Assembly (NCBI GenBank): GCA_021733665.1
Contig: JAHREI010000002.1
Location: 806,001-870,000, forward strand
DNA length: 64,000 nucleotides
Direction: 5' to 3'
From: Bacillus subtilis
GTDB taxonomy: Bacteria > Pseudomonadota > Alphaproteobacteria > Rhizobiales > Rhizobiaceae
Of the stretch, positions 1 through 9,248 are shown one piece after another. Position 1 is the stretch's first letter. Every line of letters begins with the position of its first letter. Made by a program: the position numbers and the translations under genes. Below the pieces are notes generated by a model that saw nothing but the letters and a program-made list of their open reading frames with translations, had not been told where the DNA came from and did not search any database.

Positions 1-648
1 CTGGCTCAGTTCATCCTCGAAAGAGGAGAAATAATCCTCCTGAACCGGCTCAGAGAATGCCGGTGCCTGTGGCAGGTCGGAATAAGCCGCGTAATAGGAA
101 TCCTGTGCAGCCTCAGGTGCTGCCGGTGCATAATCCGGTTCTGCATAATATTGGGTTGCTTCCGGCTCGGCTGCCGGTTGCTGCACAGCATAATCATCTG
201 CCGCAGGTGTCTGCGGAGCATAGGCACGCTGCAAAGGTGCATAGCCACTAAAATGCGGCTCAACATTATGCTGATAAGGACGGCTCTCAGCCACAGCTGG
301 TGCTGCTGGCCGATAATCTGACTGCAAAGGCTGATAGTTGCTCGCTGCTGGCTCAGATTGATAATTATTCGCCGCTGGCTCAGGACGGTAATTACCCGCC
401 ACCTGTTCAGGCTCTGCGGCGAAATCCGCTGCAAAGTCGGCATCAAAATCTGCCATCAATTCCCGCTCAAGGCTCATCTCGGCAGATAATTCCGGTTCGG
501 CCTGCGGTGTATAAATATTTTTTTGTTCTGCCGGTTCATCAAAGCCAAAAATGCGCGACAATTCAAACAGCGGATCATTATCCCGCGCCGATTCGTCGCG
601 AACATCACTGTGATTCTGATTGCGGCCCGTCACGCTACTGTCAGTCAT
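1..648 (-). CDS. SPOR-domain-type cell envelope protein, N-terminal part (runs off the window)
   Basis: A frame of 216 codons stays open from an ATG at 648 to the window edge. The first 80 residues are acidic and contain a motif close to 'DPLFELSRIFGF', which I associate with the SPOR (sporulation-related, peptidoglycan-binding) protein encoded after argS in Brucella. After that comes a low-complexity stretch rich in Pro, Ala, Glu and Tyr, with imperfect repeats of the type 'EPAANNYQ / EPAASNYQ'. The expected membrane segment and C-terminal SPOR domain would lie outside the window, so the family call is inference from the N-terminus and from position 188 bases after argS on the same strand. 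This frame is favoured over the overlapping plus-strand frames because of its composition and context. Confidence 0.7.
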   Translation of the reverse strand, partial: MTDSSVTGRNQNHSDVRDESARDNDPLFELSRIFGFDEPAEQKNIYTPQAEPELSAEMSLERELMADFDADFAADFAAEPEQVAGNYRPEPAANNYQSEPAASNYQPLQSDYRPAAPAVAESRPYQHNVEPHFSGYAPLQRAYAPQTPAADDYAVQQPAAEPEATQYYAEPDYAPAAPEAAQDSYYAAYSDLPQAPAFSEPVQEDYFSSFEDELSQ

Positions 649-836
649 GGCGTTTTCCTAATTTAATCCGGAGCGCCCGCCGACGTCTCCCTTATCATTG
701 CAATATAGCAAGGCAATGTGGGCAAAAATTGACAGTAGTTTCCTGCAAAAACGGCACGAAAACGCAGCAAATGCGCCATTCGTGCCGGTCTTCCTCTGAA
801 AATTCGGGGGCGATCTTTAAACCGCCCTCACCCTGT

Positions 837-2594
837 TCAGCGCATTTCTGTCGGAGCGTCCGCGCCGATAATCGACAATCCGGATACCAAGACATCAGAA
901 ACAACCTGCACAAGCCCTAACCTGGCAAGTGACAAGTTTGTATCGTTAACCTTAATAAAACGTAAGTCCGCGTTGTCCGAGCCACGATTCCACTGAGAAT
1001 GGAACGCACTTGCGAGGTCATAAAGGTAAAATGCGAGCCTGTGCGGCTCCTGATGGATAGCCGCTGTTTCGATCAGACGCGGATATTCCGCGAGCTTACG
1101 TACCAGCGCCACTTCGCTCTCATCAGTGAGCAGAGACAGGTGTTTGGCAGCCTCTTCACGCTCGATTTTTTCCAGACCAAGCTGCTCTTTCGCCTGACGG
1201 AAAACCGAGTTCGCACGCGCAGATGCATATTGCACGTAGAATACCGGATTGTCTTTGGACTGTTCAGTCACCTTGGCAAAGTCGAAATCCAGCGATGCAT
1301 CATTTTTGCGGTAAAGCATCATGAAACGCACAGCATCGGAACCGACTTCATCCACCACATCGCGCAGCGTGATGAACTGACCTGAACGCTTGGACATACG
1401 CACCGGCTCGCCATCGCGGAACAGCTTGACCATCTGGCAGATCAGCACTGTCAGCTCAGCCTTACCTTCGGCAACAGCTTTCGCCACCGCTTCCAGACGC
1501 TTGATATAGCCGCCATGATCCGCTCCGAGGACATAGATCATTTCCTCAAAGCCGCGATCAAACTTGTTTTTGAAATAAGCAACGTCAGCAGCAAAATACG
1601 TGAAGCTGCCGTCGGATTTGACCAGCGCACGATCCATATCATCACCGACTTCGGTCGAGCGCAGCAGGGTCTGCTCACGATCTTCCCAGTCATCCGGCAG
1701 CTGGCCTTTTGGCGGCGGCAGCTTGCCTTTATAGACGTGACCTTTCAGCGTCAGATCGTTGATCGCGGTGCGGATCAGTTTGGCATGATCAGCATGAAGG
1801 CTGCGCTCAGAGAAGAACAGGTCATGATGCACATTGAGGGAGGCCAGATCATCACGGATCAGCGCCATCATAGCATCGATCGAACGGTCTTTAATCAGCG
1901 GCAGAACTTCTTCTTCCGGCTTTTCCAGCAGCGATGAGCCAAATTCCTTGGCCAATGCCTGACCAAGCGGCACCAGATAGTCACCCGGATAGAGACCGGC
2001 AGGAATTTCACCAATATCTTCACCCAGCGCTTCGCGGTAACGCAGCATCACCGATTTGGCGACAACATCAATCTGCGCACCGGCATCATTGATGTAATAT
2101 TCTTTGGTTACGTCATAACCGGCAAATTTCAGCAGGTTGGCCAACACATCGCCGACAACCGCGCCACGGCAATGGCCGACATGCATCGGACCGGTCGGGT
2201 TAGCGGAAACATATTCCACATTGACCTTGCGCATACCGCCCATTTTTGAACGGCCGTAATCGGTGCCTTCTGCCAGCATAACACCAAGCTGACGCTGCCA
2301 GTAATCATCATTCAGACGCAGATTGATAAAGCCAGGACCTGCCACATCAACCGATGCAACATCCGCATCGCCTTTCAGTGCTTCAGCAATTTTAGCAGCC
2401 AGCTCGCGCGGATTGGCACCCACAGCCTTGGAAAGCACCATGGCCGCATTGGTGGAAATATCACCATGTGTGGCATCACGCGGCGGTTCAACACCAACAC
2501 GGGAAACATCCAGTTCACCACCGTCTTTATCTTTCAATCCAAGATCTTGCAGTGTCTTTTTAATTTTAACGTCGAAATCAGCAAAGATATTCAT
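837..2594 (-). CDS. argS: Arginyl-tRNA synthetase
   Basis: 585 residues, the usual length for a bacterial class I arginyl-tRNA synthetase, which charges tRNA-Arg in the cytoplasm. The HIGH-type signature appears as '[14 protein letters not shown]' near residue 125 and the KMSKS-type loop as 'RMSKRSGQ' near residue 400. The C-terminus has the alpha-helical DALR anticodon-binding domain. The frame extends 17 codons upstream, but the ATG at 2594 (MNIFADF...) is the family start and is preceded by GACAGATT. It lies 128 bases after dgt and before the SPOR-type gene, all on the minus strand, an arrangement known from Brucella and rhizobia. Confidence 0.97.
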   Translation of the reverse strand: MNIFADFDVKIKKTLQDLGLKDKDGGELDVSRVGVEPPRDATHGDISTNAAMVLSKAVGANPRELAAKIAEALKGDADVASVDVAGPGFINLRLNDDYWQRQLGVMLAEGTDYGRSKMGGMRKVNVEYVSANPTGPMHVGHCRGAVVGDVLANLLKFAGYDVTKEYYINDAGAQIDVVAKSVMLRYREALGEDIGEIPAGLYPGDYLVPLGQALAKEFGSSLLEKPEEEVLPLIKDRSIDAMMALIRDDLASLNVHHDLFFSERSLHADHAKLIRTAINDLTLKGHVYKGKLPPPKGQLPDDWEDREQTLLRSTEVGDDMDRALVKSDGSFTYFAADVAYFKNKFDRGFEEMIYVLGADHGGYIKRLEAVAKAVAEGKAELTVLICQMVKLFRDGEPVRMSKRSGQFITLRDVVDEVGSDAVRFMMLYRKNDASLDFDFAKVTEQSKDNPVFYVQYASARANSVFRQAKEQLGLEKIEREEAAKHLSLLTDESEVALVRKLAEYPRLIETAAIHQEPHRLAFYLYDLASAFHSQWNRGSDNADLRFIKVNDTNLSLARLGLVQVVSDVLVSGLSIIGADAPTEMR

Positions 2595-2699
2595 AATCTG
2601 TCCTGTCGGAACATAAATGCGGAGCAAGCCGCAATTCACATTCAATCAATTGAACGTCATGCAATGGGGAAGCTCAGCGCCTCGCAAATCACACAGTCA

Positions 2700-2739
2700 G
2701 AAATGGCCGTTTTGCAGCCCGTTTAAGCCAAGTCGGGCG
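2700..2739. repeat. Fragment of dispersed palindromic repeat (family 1) at the dgt stop codon
   Basis: Positions 2727-2739 (GCCAAGTCGGGCG) are identical to 25393-25405. The preceding bases, of the form AAATGGCC-GTTTTGCAG, match the end of the element at 25.4 kb (AAATTGCC-ATTTGCAG), with about ten bases inserted between the two blocks. Only this end of the element is recognisable here. It overlaps the last codons and the stop codon of dgt. Confidence 0.5.
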
Positions 2740-3919
2740 TATGGTCAAACAATCGTCGGTGTTCACGCACGGCATAATTGTCAGTCATGCCTGCGAGGAA
2801 ATCCGCAATCTGACGCGCAAAGGCCGATGTTTCGTTACCGGCAATCCCTGCCCGCCAATCTGCAGGCATTGCATCAGGATCGGCCATATAGCGGTCAAAC
2901 AGGTCTTTCACGACCTGATCTGCATTTTTGCGGATCGGCACGACCTGCGCGTTGAAATAGAGATTCTGGTAGAGAAACTTCTTCAGAGTTTTCTCGGCCG
3001 TTGCCATCTCCGGCGAAAAGCCGACCATCATTTCGCTGGCCGAGCGCACATCAGCCACACTCTGCGGATTGAATTTCTTAATCTGCTCTTGCGCATGAGA
3101 GATCACATCCTCAACCATGCGCGTGATTTGCCTGCGCATCAGTTCATGACCACGACGCACCGGATCAAGCTTCGGATAAAGGCGCTGCACTTCCTGTAAA
3201 ATATCGCGTGTCAGCGGCACTTCTTCCAGTTGCTCAAGCGTGAGCAGACCAGAACGCAAGCCGTCATCAATATCATGCGCATTATAGGCAATGTCATCGG
3301 CAATGGCCGCACATTGCGCTTCAAGACTAGCAAAGCCTGAAAGCTCCAGATCAAAACGCTCATTATATTTGAGGATCGATCCCGGAACTGGCTCGCCATC
3401 CGAATATGGGCCTGTCAGAGGGCCGTTATGTTTAACCAGCCCTTCCAGCGTTTCCCATGACAGGTTGAGCCCGTCAAATTCCGCATAGCGCTTTTCCAGC
3501 AAGGTTACGATACGCAGCGACTGCGCATTATGATCAAAGCCGCCATAGTCTGCCATTTTCTCATTCAGAGCATCTTCGCCCGTATGACCAAACGGCGTAT
3601 GGCCGAAATCATGTACCAGTGCCACGGCTTCAGCCAGATCTTCATCTAGCCGCAATGCCCGCGCCAGAGCACGGGCAATCTGCGCCACCTCAATCGTGTG
3701 GGTCAACCTTGTGCGGTAATGGTCGCCTTCATGGGCGATAAACACCTGCGTCTTGTGCTTTAATCGTCGGAAAGCAGTCGAATGGATAATACGGTCGCGG
3801 TCACGCTGATAAGGCGTGCGTGTTCGGCTCTCGGTCTCATGCACGAGGCGTCCGCGCGTTTGCGCCGGATCGCATGCATAAGGAGCGCGTTCACGATAGC
3901 CGAAACCGATAGTGTCCAT
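2723..3919 (-). CDS. dgt: Deoxyguanosinetriphosphate triphosphohydrolase-like protein (HD domain)
   Basis: 398 residues. It belongs to the dGTPase family, which removes triphosphate from deoxynucleotides and so trims the dNTP pool. The HD metal site is visible: 'RLTHTIEV' near residue 92, '[12 protein letters not shown]' near residue 122 and a later '[12 protein letters not shown]' motif near residue 208. The Arg-rich N-terminal '[11 protein letters not shown]' is also typical. The shorter alphaproteobacterial type is usually annotated as dGTPase-like because its substrate range is broader. The last bases of the gene, including the stop codon, lie beside a copy of a repeat also found near 25.4 kb. 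Confidence 0.95.
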   Translation of the reverse strand: MDTIGFGYRERAPYACDPAQTRGRLVHETESRTRTPYQRDRDRIIHSTAFRRLKHKTQVFIAHEGDHYRTRLTHTIEVAQIARALARALRLDEDLAEAVALVHDFGHTPFGHTGEDALNEKMADYGGFDHNAQSLRIVTLLEKRYAEFDGLNLSWETLEGLVKHNGPLTGPYSDGEPVPGSILKYNERFDLELSGFASLEAQCAAIADDIAYNAHDIDDGLRSGLLTLEQLEEVPLTRDILQEVQRLYPKLDPVRRGHELMRRQITRMVEDVISHAQEQIKKFNPQSVADVRSASEMMVGFSPEMATAEKTLKKFLYQNLYFNAQVVPIRKNADQVVKDLFDRYMADPDAMPADWRAGIAGNETSAFARQIADFLAGMTDNYAVREHRRLFDHTPDLA

Positions 3920-4187
3920 TATTTTTCCTGTTATGATCTGTGTTTCATCAACCGAAAATCTGCATCATTGCTCAAAGCACATCGCGCCTTTCGCAACAAA
4001 TAACCATACTGCATTATCACAATTACGACGCTAAATAACAGGTCTGATCCGCAGTGAACGATAAAACTTTAGAGTAGATGAGCTGCATCGGGTGATTGCA
4101 CCCTCAGCGCCTCTGACCTATATTAAAGGTCTATCAAAACATATCCTGTGCGGAAGTTGAACCGCCCAAGATTTTAAGGTGACCATT

Positions 4188-4514
4188 ATGACGGACATTT
4201 CCGTATCCGATGCCGCTGCAAAGCGCATTGTTAAAATCCTGCAGAAGCAAACCGACAAATCCGCGCTGCGTATTTCCGTTGAAGGCGGCGGTTGCTCCGG
4301 CTTTTCCTACAAGTTTGATCTCGTCGATGACACCAATGACGATGATCTGATCATCGAAAAAGACGGCGCCAAAGTGCTGATCGACAGCATTTCCGTGCCC
4401 TATATCGACGGATCAGTGATTGATTTTATCGACGACCTGATGGGACAATCCTTCCAGATCAACAATCCGAATGTAACCTCATCCTGCGGCTGTGGTGTCA
4501 GCTTCGCGATCTGA
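4188..4514 (+). CDS. erpA: Iron-sulfur cluster insertion protein, A-type carrier (ErpA/IscA family)
   Basis: 108 residues. A-type carriers hold a labile iron-sulfur cluster and pass it to target enzymes. The three cysteine ligands are present: one in 'GGGCSGFSY' near residue 39 and two in the C-terminal 'SSCGCGVSFAI'. I chose the ATG at 4188, six bases after AAGGTG, over the in-frame GTG at 4179 that overlaps that ribosome binding site. It is a single-gene unit, since a terminator follows at 4537. ErpA and IscA are hard to tell apart by sequence alone; the standalone context away from isc/suf genes favours ErpA. Confidence 0.88.
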   Translation: MTDISVSDAAAKRIVKILQKQTDKSALRISVEGGGCSGFSYKFDLVDDTNDDDLIIEKDGAKVLIDSISVPYIDGSVIDFIDDLMGQSFQINNPNVTSSCGCGVSFAI

Positions 4515-4536
4515 CCGGTTTCTGCTCATCCTATAA

Positions 4537-4569
4537 CTGCCGCATGGTCTGTACTGCGGCAGCTTTTTT
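4537..4569 (+). terminator. Rho-independent terminator after erpA
   Basis: Perfect 8-bp stem CTGCCGCA/TGCGGCAG with a 10-base loop, followed by C and six T. It separates erpA from the downstream exonuclease gene. Confidence 0.85.
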
Positions 4570-4596
4570 ATACCAAATCAATACGGGGATACGGCT

Positions 4597-5376
4597 TTGA
4601 AAATTGCTACGTGGAATATTAACGGTGTCAAAGCACGTATCGAAAATCTGCTGCATTGGTTGCAGGAGTGTCAGCCGGATGTTGCCTGCCTTCAGGAAAT
4701 CAAATCCGTAGACGATCTGTTCCCGCGACTGGAAATTGAAGCCCTCGGCTATCATGTGGAAACCCACGGCCAGAAAGGCTTCAACGGCGTTGCCATTCTC
4801 TCCAAAGTCTCACCGGTTGAAGTCAATCGCGGTTTACCCGGTGATGATAGTGATGAGCAGTCCCGTTTTATAGAAGCAGTCTTCACAACCAATAAAGGTG
4901 TGATCCGCGTCGTTTCGCTCTATCTGCCAAACGGCAATCCGGTGGATACAGAAAAATATCCGTATAAACTCGGCTGGATGCAGCGCCTAGAAGATTGGGC
5001 AAAGGAGCGTCTGGAGCTGGAAGAGCCGCTGGTTCTCGCCGGTGACTATAATATCATCCCGCAGTCGATTGATGCCAAACATCCGGAAAACTGGGTGAAT
5101 GATGCCCTTTTCCTGCCCCAGAGCAAACAGGCATTCCGCCGTCTAGAAAATCTCGGTTTCTATGATTCAATCCGCAATGTCAGTGATGAGCAGATGTTCT
5201 CATTCTGGGATTATCAGGCCGGTGCATGGCAGAAGAATAACGGCATCCGCATTGATCATCTGATGCTGTCGCCGGAAGCAGCCAATCTGCTTGAAGGTGC
5301 GGAAATTGAAAAGCACACACGCGCATGGGACAAACCGTCGGACCATGTACCGGTTGTTATTCAGCTTGCCTGCTGA
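4597..5376 (+). CDS. xth: Exodeoxyribonuclease III (AP endonuclease)
   Basis: 259 residues. The enzyme cuts DNA at abasic sites and degrades 3' ends in base-excision repair. Exonuclease III family motifs are in order: 'TWNINGVKAR' near residue 4, 'CLQEIKS' (metal-binding Glu) near residue 34, 'GDYNIIP' near residue 149, and the C-terminal 'RIDHLMLS' and 'SDHVPV' with the catalytic His. The start is TTG at 4597, with CGGGGA upstream as the ribosome binding site; no ATG fits the conserved 'KIATWN' N-terminus. Confidence 0.95.
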   Translation: MKIATWNINGVKARIENLLHWLQECQPDVACLQEIKSVDDLFPRLEIEALGYHVETHGQKGFNGVAILSKVSPVEVNRGLPGDDSDEQSRFIEAVFTTNKGVIRVVSLYLPNGNPVDTEKYPYKLGWMQRLEDWAKERLELEEPLVLAGDYNIIPQSIDAKHPENWVNDALFLPQSKQAFRRLENLGFYDSIRNVSDEQMFSFWDYQAGAWQKNNGIRIDHLMLSPEAANLLEGAEIEKHTRAWDKPSDHVPVVIQLAC

Positions 5377-5422
5377 AAATAAAATTATCTCAAAGATTAT
5401 AAGTCTCTAGAGTCGCAACTTG

Positions 5423-5458
5423 AATCATTTTGCTAAAACATATCGTGGCAAAATGATT
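5423..5458. other. Stem-loop downstream of xth
   Basis: Perfect 11-bp inverted repeat AATCATTTTGC/GCAAAATGATT around a 14-base loop. There is no T run beyond the TTTC at the end, so I do not call it a terminator. Confidence 0.55.
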
Positions 5459-5541
5459 TCTTGTGCATAGGAGACGGAACTATAACCCGCCTTCTCTCCT
5501 GATCAATCAGGATGATAAAATCCGGCAAGTGTTCATAACCA

Positions 5542-5563
5542 CTCTCACCTTCACCGGTGAGAG
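5542..5563 (-). terminator. Possible terminator stem after exoR
   Basis: 8-bp stem CTCTCACC/GGTGAGAG with a 6-base loop, just past the exoR stop on the minus strand. It lacks a clear T run. Confidence 0.35.
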
Positions 5564-5569
5564 AATAGT

Positions 5570-6349
5570 TTAATGCTGACCAATCAAAGCAATGGCGTTA
5601 CGACGGTCGGCCTCACCGGCAACGGAGAATGCCTGCTCCTGCATGGAACGGATCCATTCGCAATCTTTATCAGAGCAACGTTCAAAGGCCGAGGTCAGCA
5701 TCGCCAGCCCGCGAACGGTCTTACCGGCCTGAAACAGCATATTGCCGAGCATAGCCTGCGCATTGGCATTGCCTTTATTGGCAGACAGACGGAACCAGCG
5801 TGCAGCCTGTGTGGTATTCTTTTCCACCCCATCGCCTTTGAGCAGCATAGCGCCCAGCTCATATTGCGCAGTCGGATCACCGAAATTCGATGCAGCCTGC
5901 GTATAAAGATCGCGTGCCATATCAGGATTAGCATTGACCGGCGATTCAGGAATACCGCGTTTTACATAACGGGCAAGCTGCACCAGCGCACCGGCAACAT
6001 AAGATTCATTCTCAGAGCCCGGCTCGGCACCTTCGTGAACGATCTTTTCAAAAATTTTGTAGGCTTCGTAATCATCTTCCGGAACGCCGTCCCCCTGAGC
6101 ATACATGCTCGCGAGTTTCCAGTTTGCGCCCGGATGCCCCTGATCAGCTGCATAACGCAGAGCTTTCACAGCTTCATCTTTATGTCCGCTTTTGAAGGCA
6201 GACACACCGAATTTGAAAACTTCAAACGGATTGCTCTTCTTATCCGCATTATCCGGAATATCGAATGCGAATGCACTGCTGCACACAACAGTGAGCGCAA
6301 CACCAGCACCACAGACAGAATAAGCGATTTTCTTAAACGACCCGATCAC
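5570..6349 (-). CDS. exoR: ExoR, periplasmic regulator with Sel1/TPR repeats
   Basis: 259 residues, close to the 268 of Sinorhizobium ExoR. A signal peptide ends near 'SSAFAF' (residue 29); the mature N-terminus has the family motif 'DIPDNADKKSNPFEVFKFG'. Sel1-like repeats follow, such as 'ALRYAADQGHPGANWKLASMY' (split over residues 63-85) and 'AARWFRLSANKGNANAQ'. In rhizobia ExoR binds the sensor kinase ExoS (ChvG) in the periplasm and holds it off, controlling exopolysaccharide, motility and acid-induced virulence genes. The start is GTG at 6349; an ATG eight bases upstream is out of frame. The chvG-chvI genes are not in this window. Confidence 0.9.
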   Translation of the reverse strand: MIGSFKKIAYSVCGAGVALTVVCSSAFAFDIPDNADKKSNPFEVFKFGVSAFKSGHKDEAVKALRYAADQGHPGANWKLASMYAQGDGVPEDDYEAYKIFEKIVHEGAEPGSENESYVAGALVQLARYVKRGIPESPVNANPDMARDLYTQAASNFGDPTAQYELGAMLLKGDGVEKNTTQAARWFRLSANKGNANAQAMLGNMLFQAGKTVRGLAMLTSAFERCSDKDCEWIRSMQEQAFSVAGEADRRNAIALIGQH

Positions 6350-6974
6350 GACAGCATTCTTTCATTATCGTTCGCCAAAACAAGTTTGGTTAAAGACAAG
6401 TTAACGAGATGAGAAAAATTAGCCACTTTTTCAGGCAAGATTACGACCCGTGCAGCAGATCGGCTTAACAGAGTTGTTTCAATCTGTTCCGCAATTGCAG
6501 CAACAGTACAGGACTGCTCCTTAAGCTGCGGATTTCTTTGATAAAAACTACAATTCTGCAATTACCGACCTCAATGAAAGACAAAGACTGTTTATCACTC
6601 TGCAACGACTGAACTTTGTCTGCTGTCTATCGGTGCCCCGCATTTATGGCGGGAAATAGGCCAAGTCCGTCTGCTCAACCATACCTCGTGTGAAAGATAA
6701 ATACTGTTACCTAAACAACACAAATTTGTACGTATATATAAATACACCCCCTTGAATCCCGCACTTTTAGCAGTTTCAGAGCGCCATAGTTGCCGCCGCC
6801 TTGCGAATTATGGTTAAGCAAATAATTATAAATACGGTTTTACGCTAAAAATGAATTTCTTAAAGAATCACATAAAGAATCGATTCTGAAATCTCTCAAA
6901 CATATCCCCGCTTATTCATACATCTATCTGACGAGGCTCTTTCCTTCAAAACAGAGCAGCTTATAGTCAGCCTT
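6350..6974. other. Intergenic, divergent exoR and nuclease genes
   Basis: 625 bases, A+T-rich, between the divergent starts of exoR and the nuclease gene. It should hold both promoters. I see no convincing gene, strong hairpin or repeat. A 71-codon minus frame overlapping the exoR start has no ribosome binding site or family resemblance. Confidence 0.5.
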
Positions 6975-7637
6975 ATGAAACCACGAGCATCCGGTCGCAG
7001 ACCTCAGCCCTACAGACCACGTACACAGCGCCGCCAATATCGCAGGCCGCAGCGTGCTCCCTATTCTTTTTTGCGCCGTTCCGGCATTGCCGCCGCATTA
7101 CTGCTGCTCGCCATTTATGCAGCGCTGCAAAGCTTTATGCCTGACTGGCCCGGCCTGCTTTCACCGGACAGCCCTTTCAGGCCTGAGAACTCAGCCAATA
7201 ATCGCGCCCAGCCCGTCCCAGCCCAATTAAGCGGACGCGGCAGCAGCCTGCATATTTATGACGGCGACACCATTGCCATACAGGGACAACGCATTCGCTT
7301 TAAAGGCATGGATACGCCGGAATCTGCGCAAAACTGTACGCTTGATGGTAAAGCCTATGCCTGCGGTGACCGTGCCACTGCGGAATTGCACAAGCTGATT
7401 GGCGGAGAGACAGTCACCTGCACGTCTGAAGGACGTGACCAGTATAAACGCATACTCGCTTATTGTTCCGCTGGCACGACTGATCTCAACCGGACGATGG
7501 TTGAAATGGGCTGGGCTGTTTCTTATGGTCTTTACCAGCGCGAAGAAGCAGATGCGCGCAAAAATAAACGCGGCCTGTGGGCTGGTGAATTTGAACGACC
7601 GGCCAAATGGCGTAAAAACAATCAGAGCCAACAGTAA
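6975..7637 (+). CDS. Membrane-anchored thermonuclease (SNase) family protein
   Basis: 220 residues. A very basic N-terminus (residues 1-35, Arg/Pro-rich) is followed by one membrane segment (about 36-55), then a linker and a staphylococcal-nuclease fold. Active-site features are seen: 'IYDGDTIAIQGQRIRFKGMDTPES' (residues ~93-116, split here) supplies the metal-binding Asp and Arg, and 'SEGRDQYKRILAYC' supplies the second Arg. The nuclease domain probably lies outside the cytoplasmic membrane. Four cysteines in the domain could form disulfides. The gene ends one base before the next start, so the two genes are probably translated together. Confidence 0.85.
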   Translation: MKPRASGRRPQPYRPRTQRRQYRRPQRAPYSFLRRSGIAAALLLLAIYAALQSFMPDWPGLLSPDSPFRPENSANNRAQPVPAQLSGRGSSLHIYDGDTIAIQGQRIRFKGMDTPESAQNCTLDGKAYACGDRATAELHKLIGGETVTCTSEGRDQYKRILAYCSAGTTDLNRTMVEMGWAVSYGLYQREEADARKNKRGLWAGEFERPAKWRKNNQSQQ

Positions 7638-7638
7638 T

Positions 7639-8298
7639 ATGTCAGCAGAACTTCAACTGCTTCAGCAGCAAATTGACAGATGCACGATCTGCCGTGATCA
7701 GCCACTCAACGGTAAAAAGCTGGATCATGAGCCAAATCCTGTTTGCATATCTTCTGCCACGGCCAGAATTGCCATTTGCGGTCAGGCTCCGGGCATTCGT
7801 GTCCACAACACCGGCATACCGTTCAATGATCCTTCCGGCATACGCTTACGCCAATGGCTCGATGTTACCAGTGAAGAATTTTACGACACCGAGCGCTTTG
7901 TCATTATCCCGATGGGTTTCTGCTTTCCCGGTTATGATAAACATGGTGGTGATTTGCCGCCACGCAGGGAATGTCGTCTGACATGGCATGACCGACTTTT
8001 TGAGCTGATGCCGCAGATTGAGTTGATTATCGCTATCGGCAGTCATGCCCAGAACTATCACCTCAACCGCAATCCGACCTATCGCGAATATTTACAGGCA
8101 CAGAAGAAGTCGCTCAATATGACAGAGACGGTGATGAACTGGCGACGCTATATTGAGAGCAATCAGAATGAAGGGCCTGCCGTCCTGCCTCTGCCGCACC
8201 CCTCATGGCGCAACAGCGGCTGGCTGAACCGTAATCCGTGGTTTGAAAACGAGCTCTTACCGGTGCTTCGTCAAAAAATCCGGCACCTCTTGATATAA
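7639..8298 (+). CDS. Uracil-DNA glycosylase superfamily protein
   Basis: 219 residues from the ATG at 7639, one base after the stop of the nuclease gene. The fold motifs are 'AICGQAPGIRVHNTGIPF' near residue 47 (motif A region, with 'GQAPG' in place of the family-4 'GEAPG') and 'LPHPSWRN' near residue 187 (motif B, His). Two cysteines (CTICRD) lie in the N-terminus, but I do not see the full four-cysteine set of the Fe-S type enzymes. It could remove damaged bases; the substrate is unknown. Longer upstream frames only run through the nuclease gene and are rejected. Confidence 0.8.
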   Translation: MSAELQLLQQQIDRCTICRDQPLNGKKLDHEPNPVCISSATARIAICGQAPGIRVHNTGIPFNDPSGIRLRQWLDVTSEEFYDTERFVIIPMGFCFPGYDKHGGDLPPRRECRLTWHDRLFELMPQIELIIAIGSHAQNYHLNRNPTYREYLQAQKKSLNMTETVMNWRRYIESNQNEGPAVLPLPHPSWRNSGWLNRNPWFENELLPVLRQKIRHLLI

Positions 8299-8419
8299 TG
8301 AAAATATTTTCTAACTTAACGGATATTGTGAGCATTATATTCTTCGCATTTACAACTGCACTCCTTCATAAGGTATACAGTTTTAAAAATATCGCATTTG
8401 GCGCTGATTGTGAGGCAAA

Positions 8420-8899
8420 ATGGACAGGCTAGACAGAAAAATTCTCCGTCTGTTGCAGGAAGATGCAACGCTGGCAGTAGCAGATATTGCCAAGAAAGTT
8501 GGTCTGTCCACCACTCCGTGCTGGCGCCGTATTCAGAAACTGGAAGAAGACGGCATTATCAAACGCCGTGTTGCGGTTCTTGATCCGGTTCGGATTAATG
8601 CGCGGGTTACCGTCTTTGTTTCTGTGCGTACCAGTTCCCACAGCCATGAATGGCTGAAGCGTTTTGCTGAGGTTGTACAGGAGTTTCCTGAAGTCGTGGA
8701 ATTCTACCGCATGAGCGGCGATATTGATTATCTGCTGCGTGTGGTTGTGCCGGATATTGCTGCCTATGATGCGTTTTACAAACGCCTGATCAGCAAGATC
8801 GAAATCCGTAATGTGTCCTCATCATTTGCGATGGAACAGATCAAATATACCACAGAACTGCCGCTGGATTACATGATCCTCGATAAAGACGGCAACTAA
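8420..8899 (+). CDS. Lrp/AsnC family transcriptional regulator
   Basis: 159 residues. An N-terminal helix-turn-helix ('LSTTPCWRRIQKLEEDGII', residues 29-47) is followed by a RAM ligand-binding domain with 'FYRMSGDIDYLLRVVVPD' near residue 93. The regulator probably senses an amino acid and acts as a multimer. The target is not evident: the flanking genes are not amino-acid operons. The ATG at 8420 fits the family start 'MDRLDRKIL'. A very strong stem-loop sits 12 bases after the stop. Confidence 0.92.
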   Translation: MDRLDRKILRLLQEDATLAVADIAKKVGLSTTPCWRRIQKLEEDGIIKRRVAVLDPVRINARVTVFVSVRTSSHSHEWLKRFAEVVQEFPEVVEFYRMSGDIDYLLRVVVPDIAAYDAFYKRLISKIEIRNVSSSFAMEQIKYTTELPLDYMILDKDGN

Positions 8900-8910
8900 A
8901 AGTGACAACA

Positions 8911-8947
8911 AATGGCACTATCCTTAACCATTAAGGATAGTGCCATT
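8911..8947. terminator. 17-bp perfect stem-loop after the Lrp gene
   Basis: AATGGCACTATCCTTAA (8911-8927), loop CCA, then the exact reverse complement (8931-8947). It is placed like a terminator, but no T run follows on either strand, so it may instead be an mRNA 3'-end stabiliser or a small palindromic element. Confidence 0.55.
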
Positions 8948-9248
8948 CACACTACAGGCGACATAAAACATATCTGAATATGAATTGTAAAAAACAGCAG
9001 ATATACCAGCGTTAAATATATCCCCTCTCTGATTGCTCAGCCAATATTATTTTCAAAAAATATTGCCACCTGTTCTTTAAAATCCGTCTCCTCAATATGC
9101 TCTCATATTAAAAGTTGCTGAATTTCACACAATCGCAATTAGTTGCAGTGTTTTTGAATTATTTTTCACCTTAGAAAAATTTGTTCCCTAAAAACAAAAA
9201 ATCCGGCTCACCAACGTGGCCGGATTTTTATTCTGTAAGATGCAGCTT
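8948..9248. other. Intergenic, convergent Lrp gene and cobT
   Basis: A+T-rich spacer between convergent genes. Apart from the stem-loop at 8911 and the cobT terminator at 9197, I see nothing in it. Confidence 0.5.
9197..9229. terminator. Terminator of cobT, possibly bidirectional
   Basis: AAAAATCCGGC/GCCGGATTTTT stem around an 11-base loop, with T runs on both strands. It is 20 bases past the cobT stop. Confidence 0.85.

Noticed and set aside
6346-6561. 71-codon minus-strand frame overlapping the exoR start
   Set aside because: No ribosome binding site, no family resemblance, and it overlaps the start region of a well-supported gene.
7399-7638. N-terminal extension of the glycosylase-like gene by 80 codons
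   Set aside because: The extension overlaps the nuclease gene out of frame; the ATG one base after that gene fits the family.
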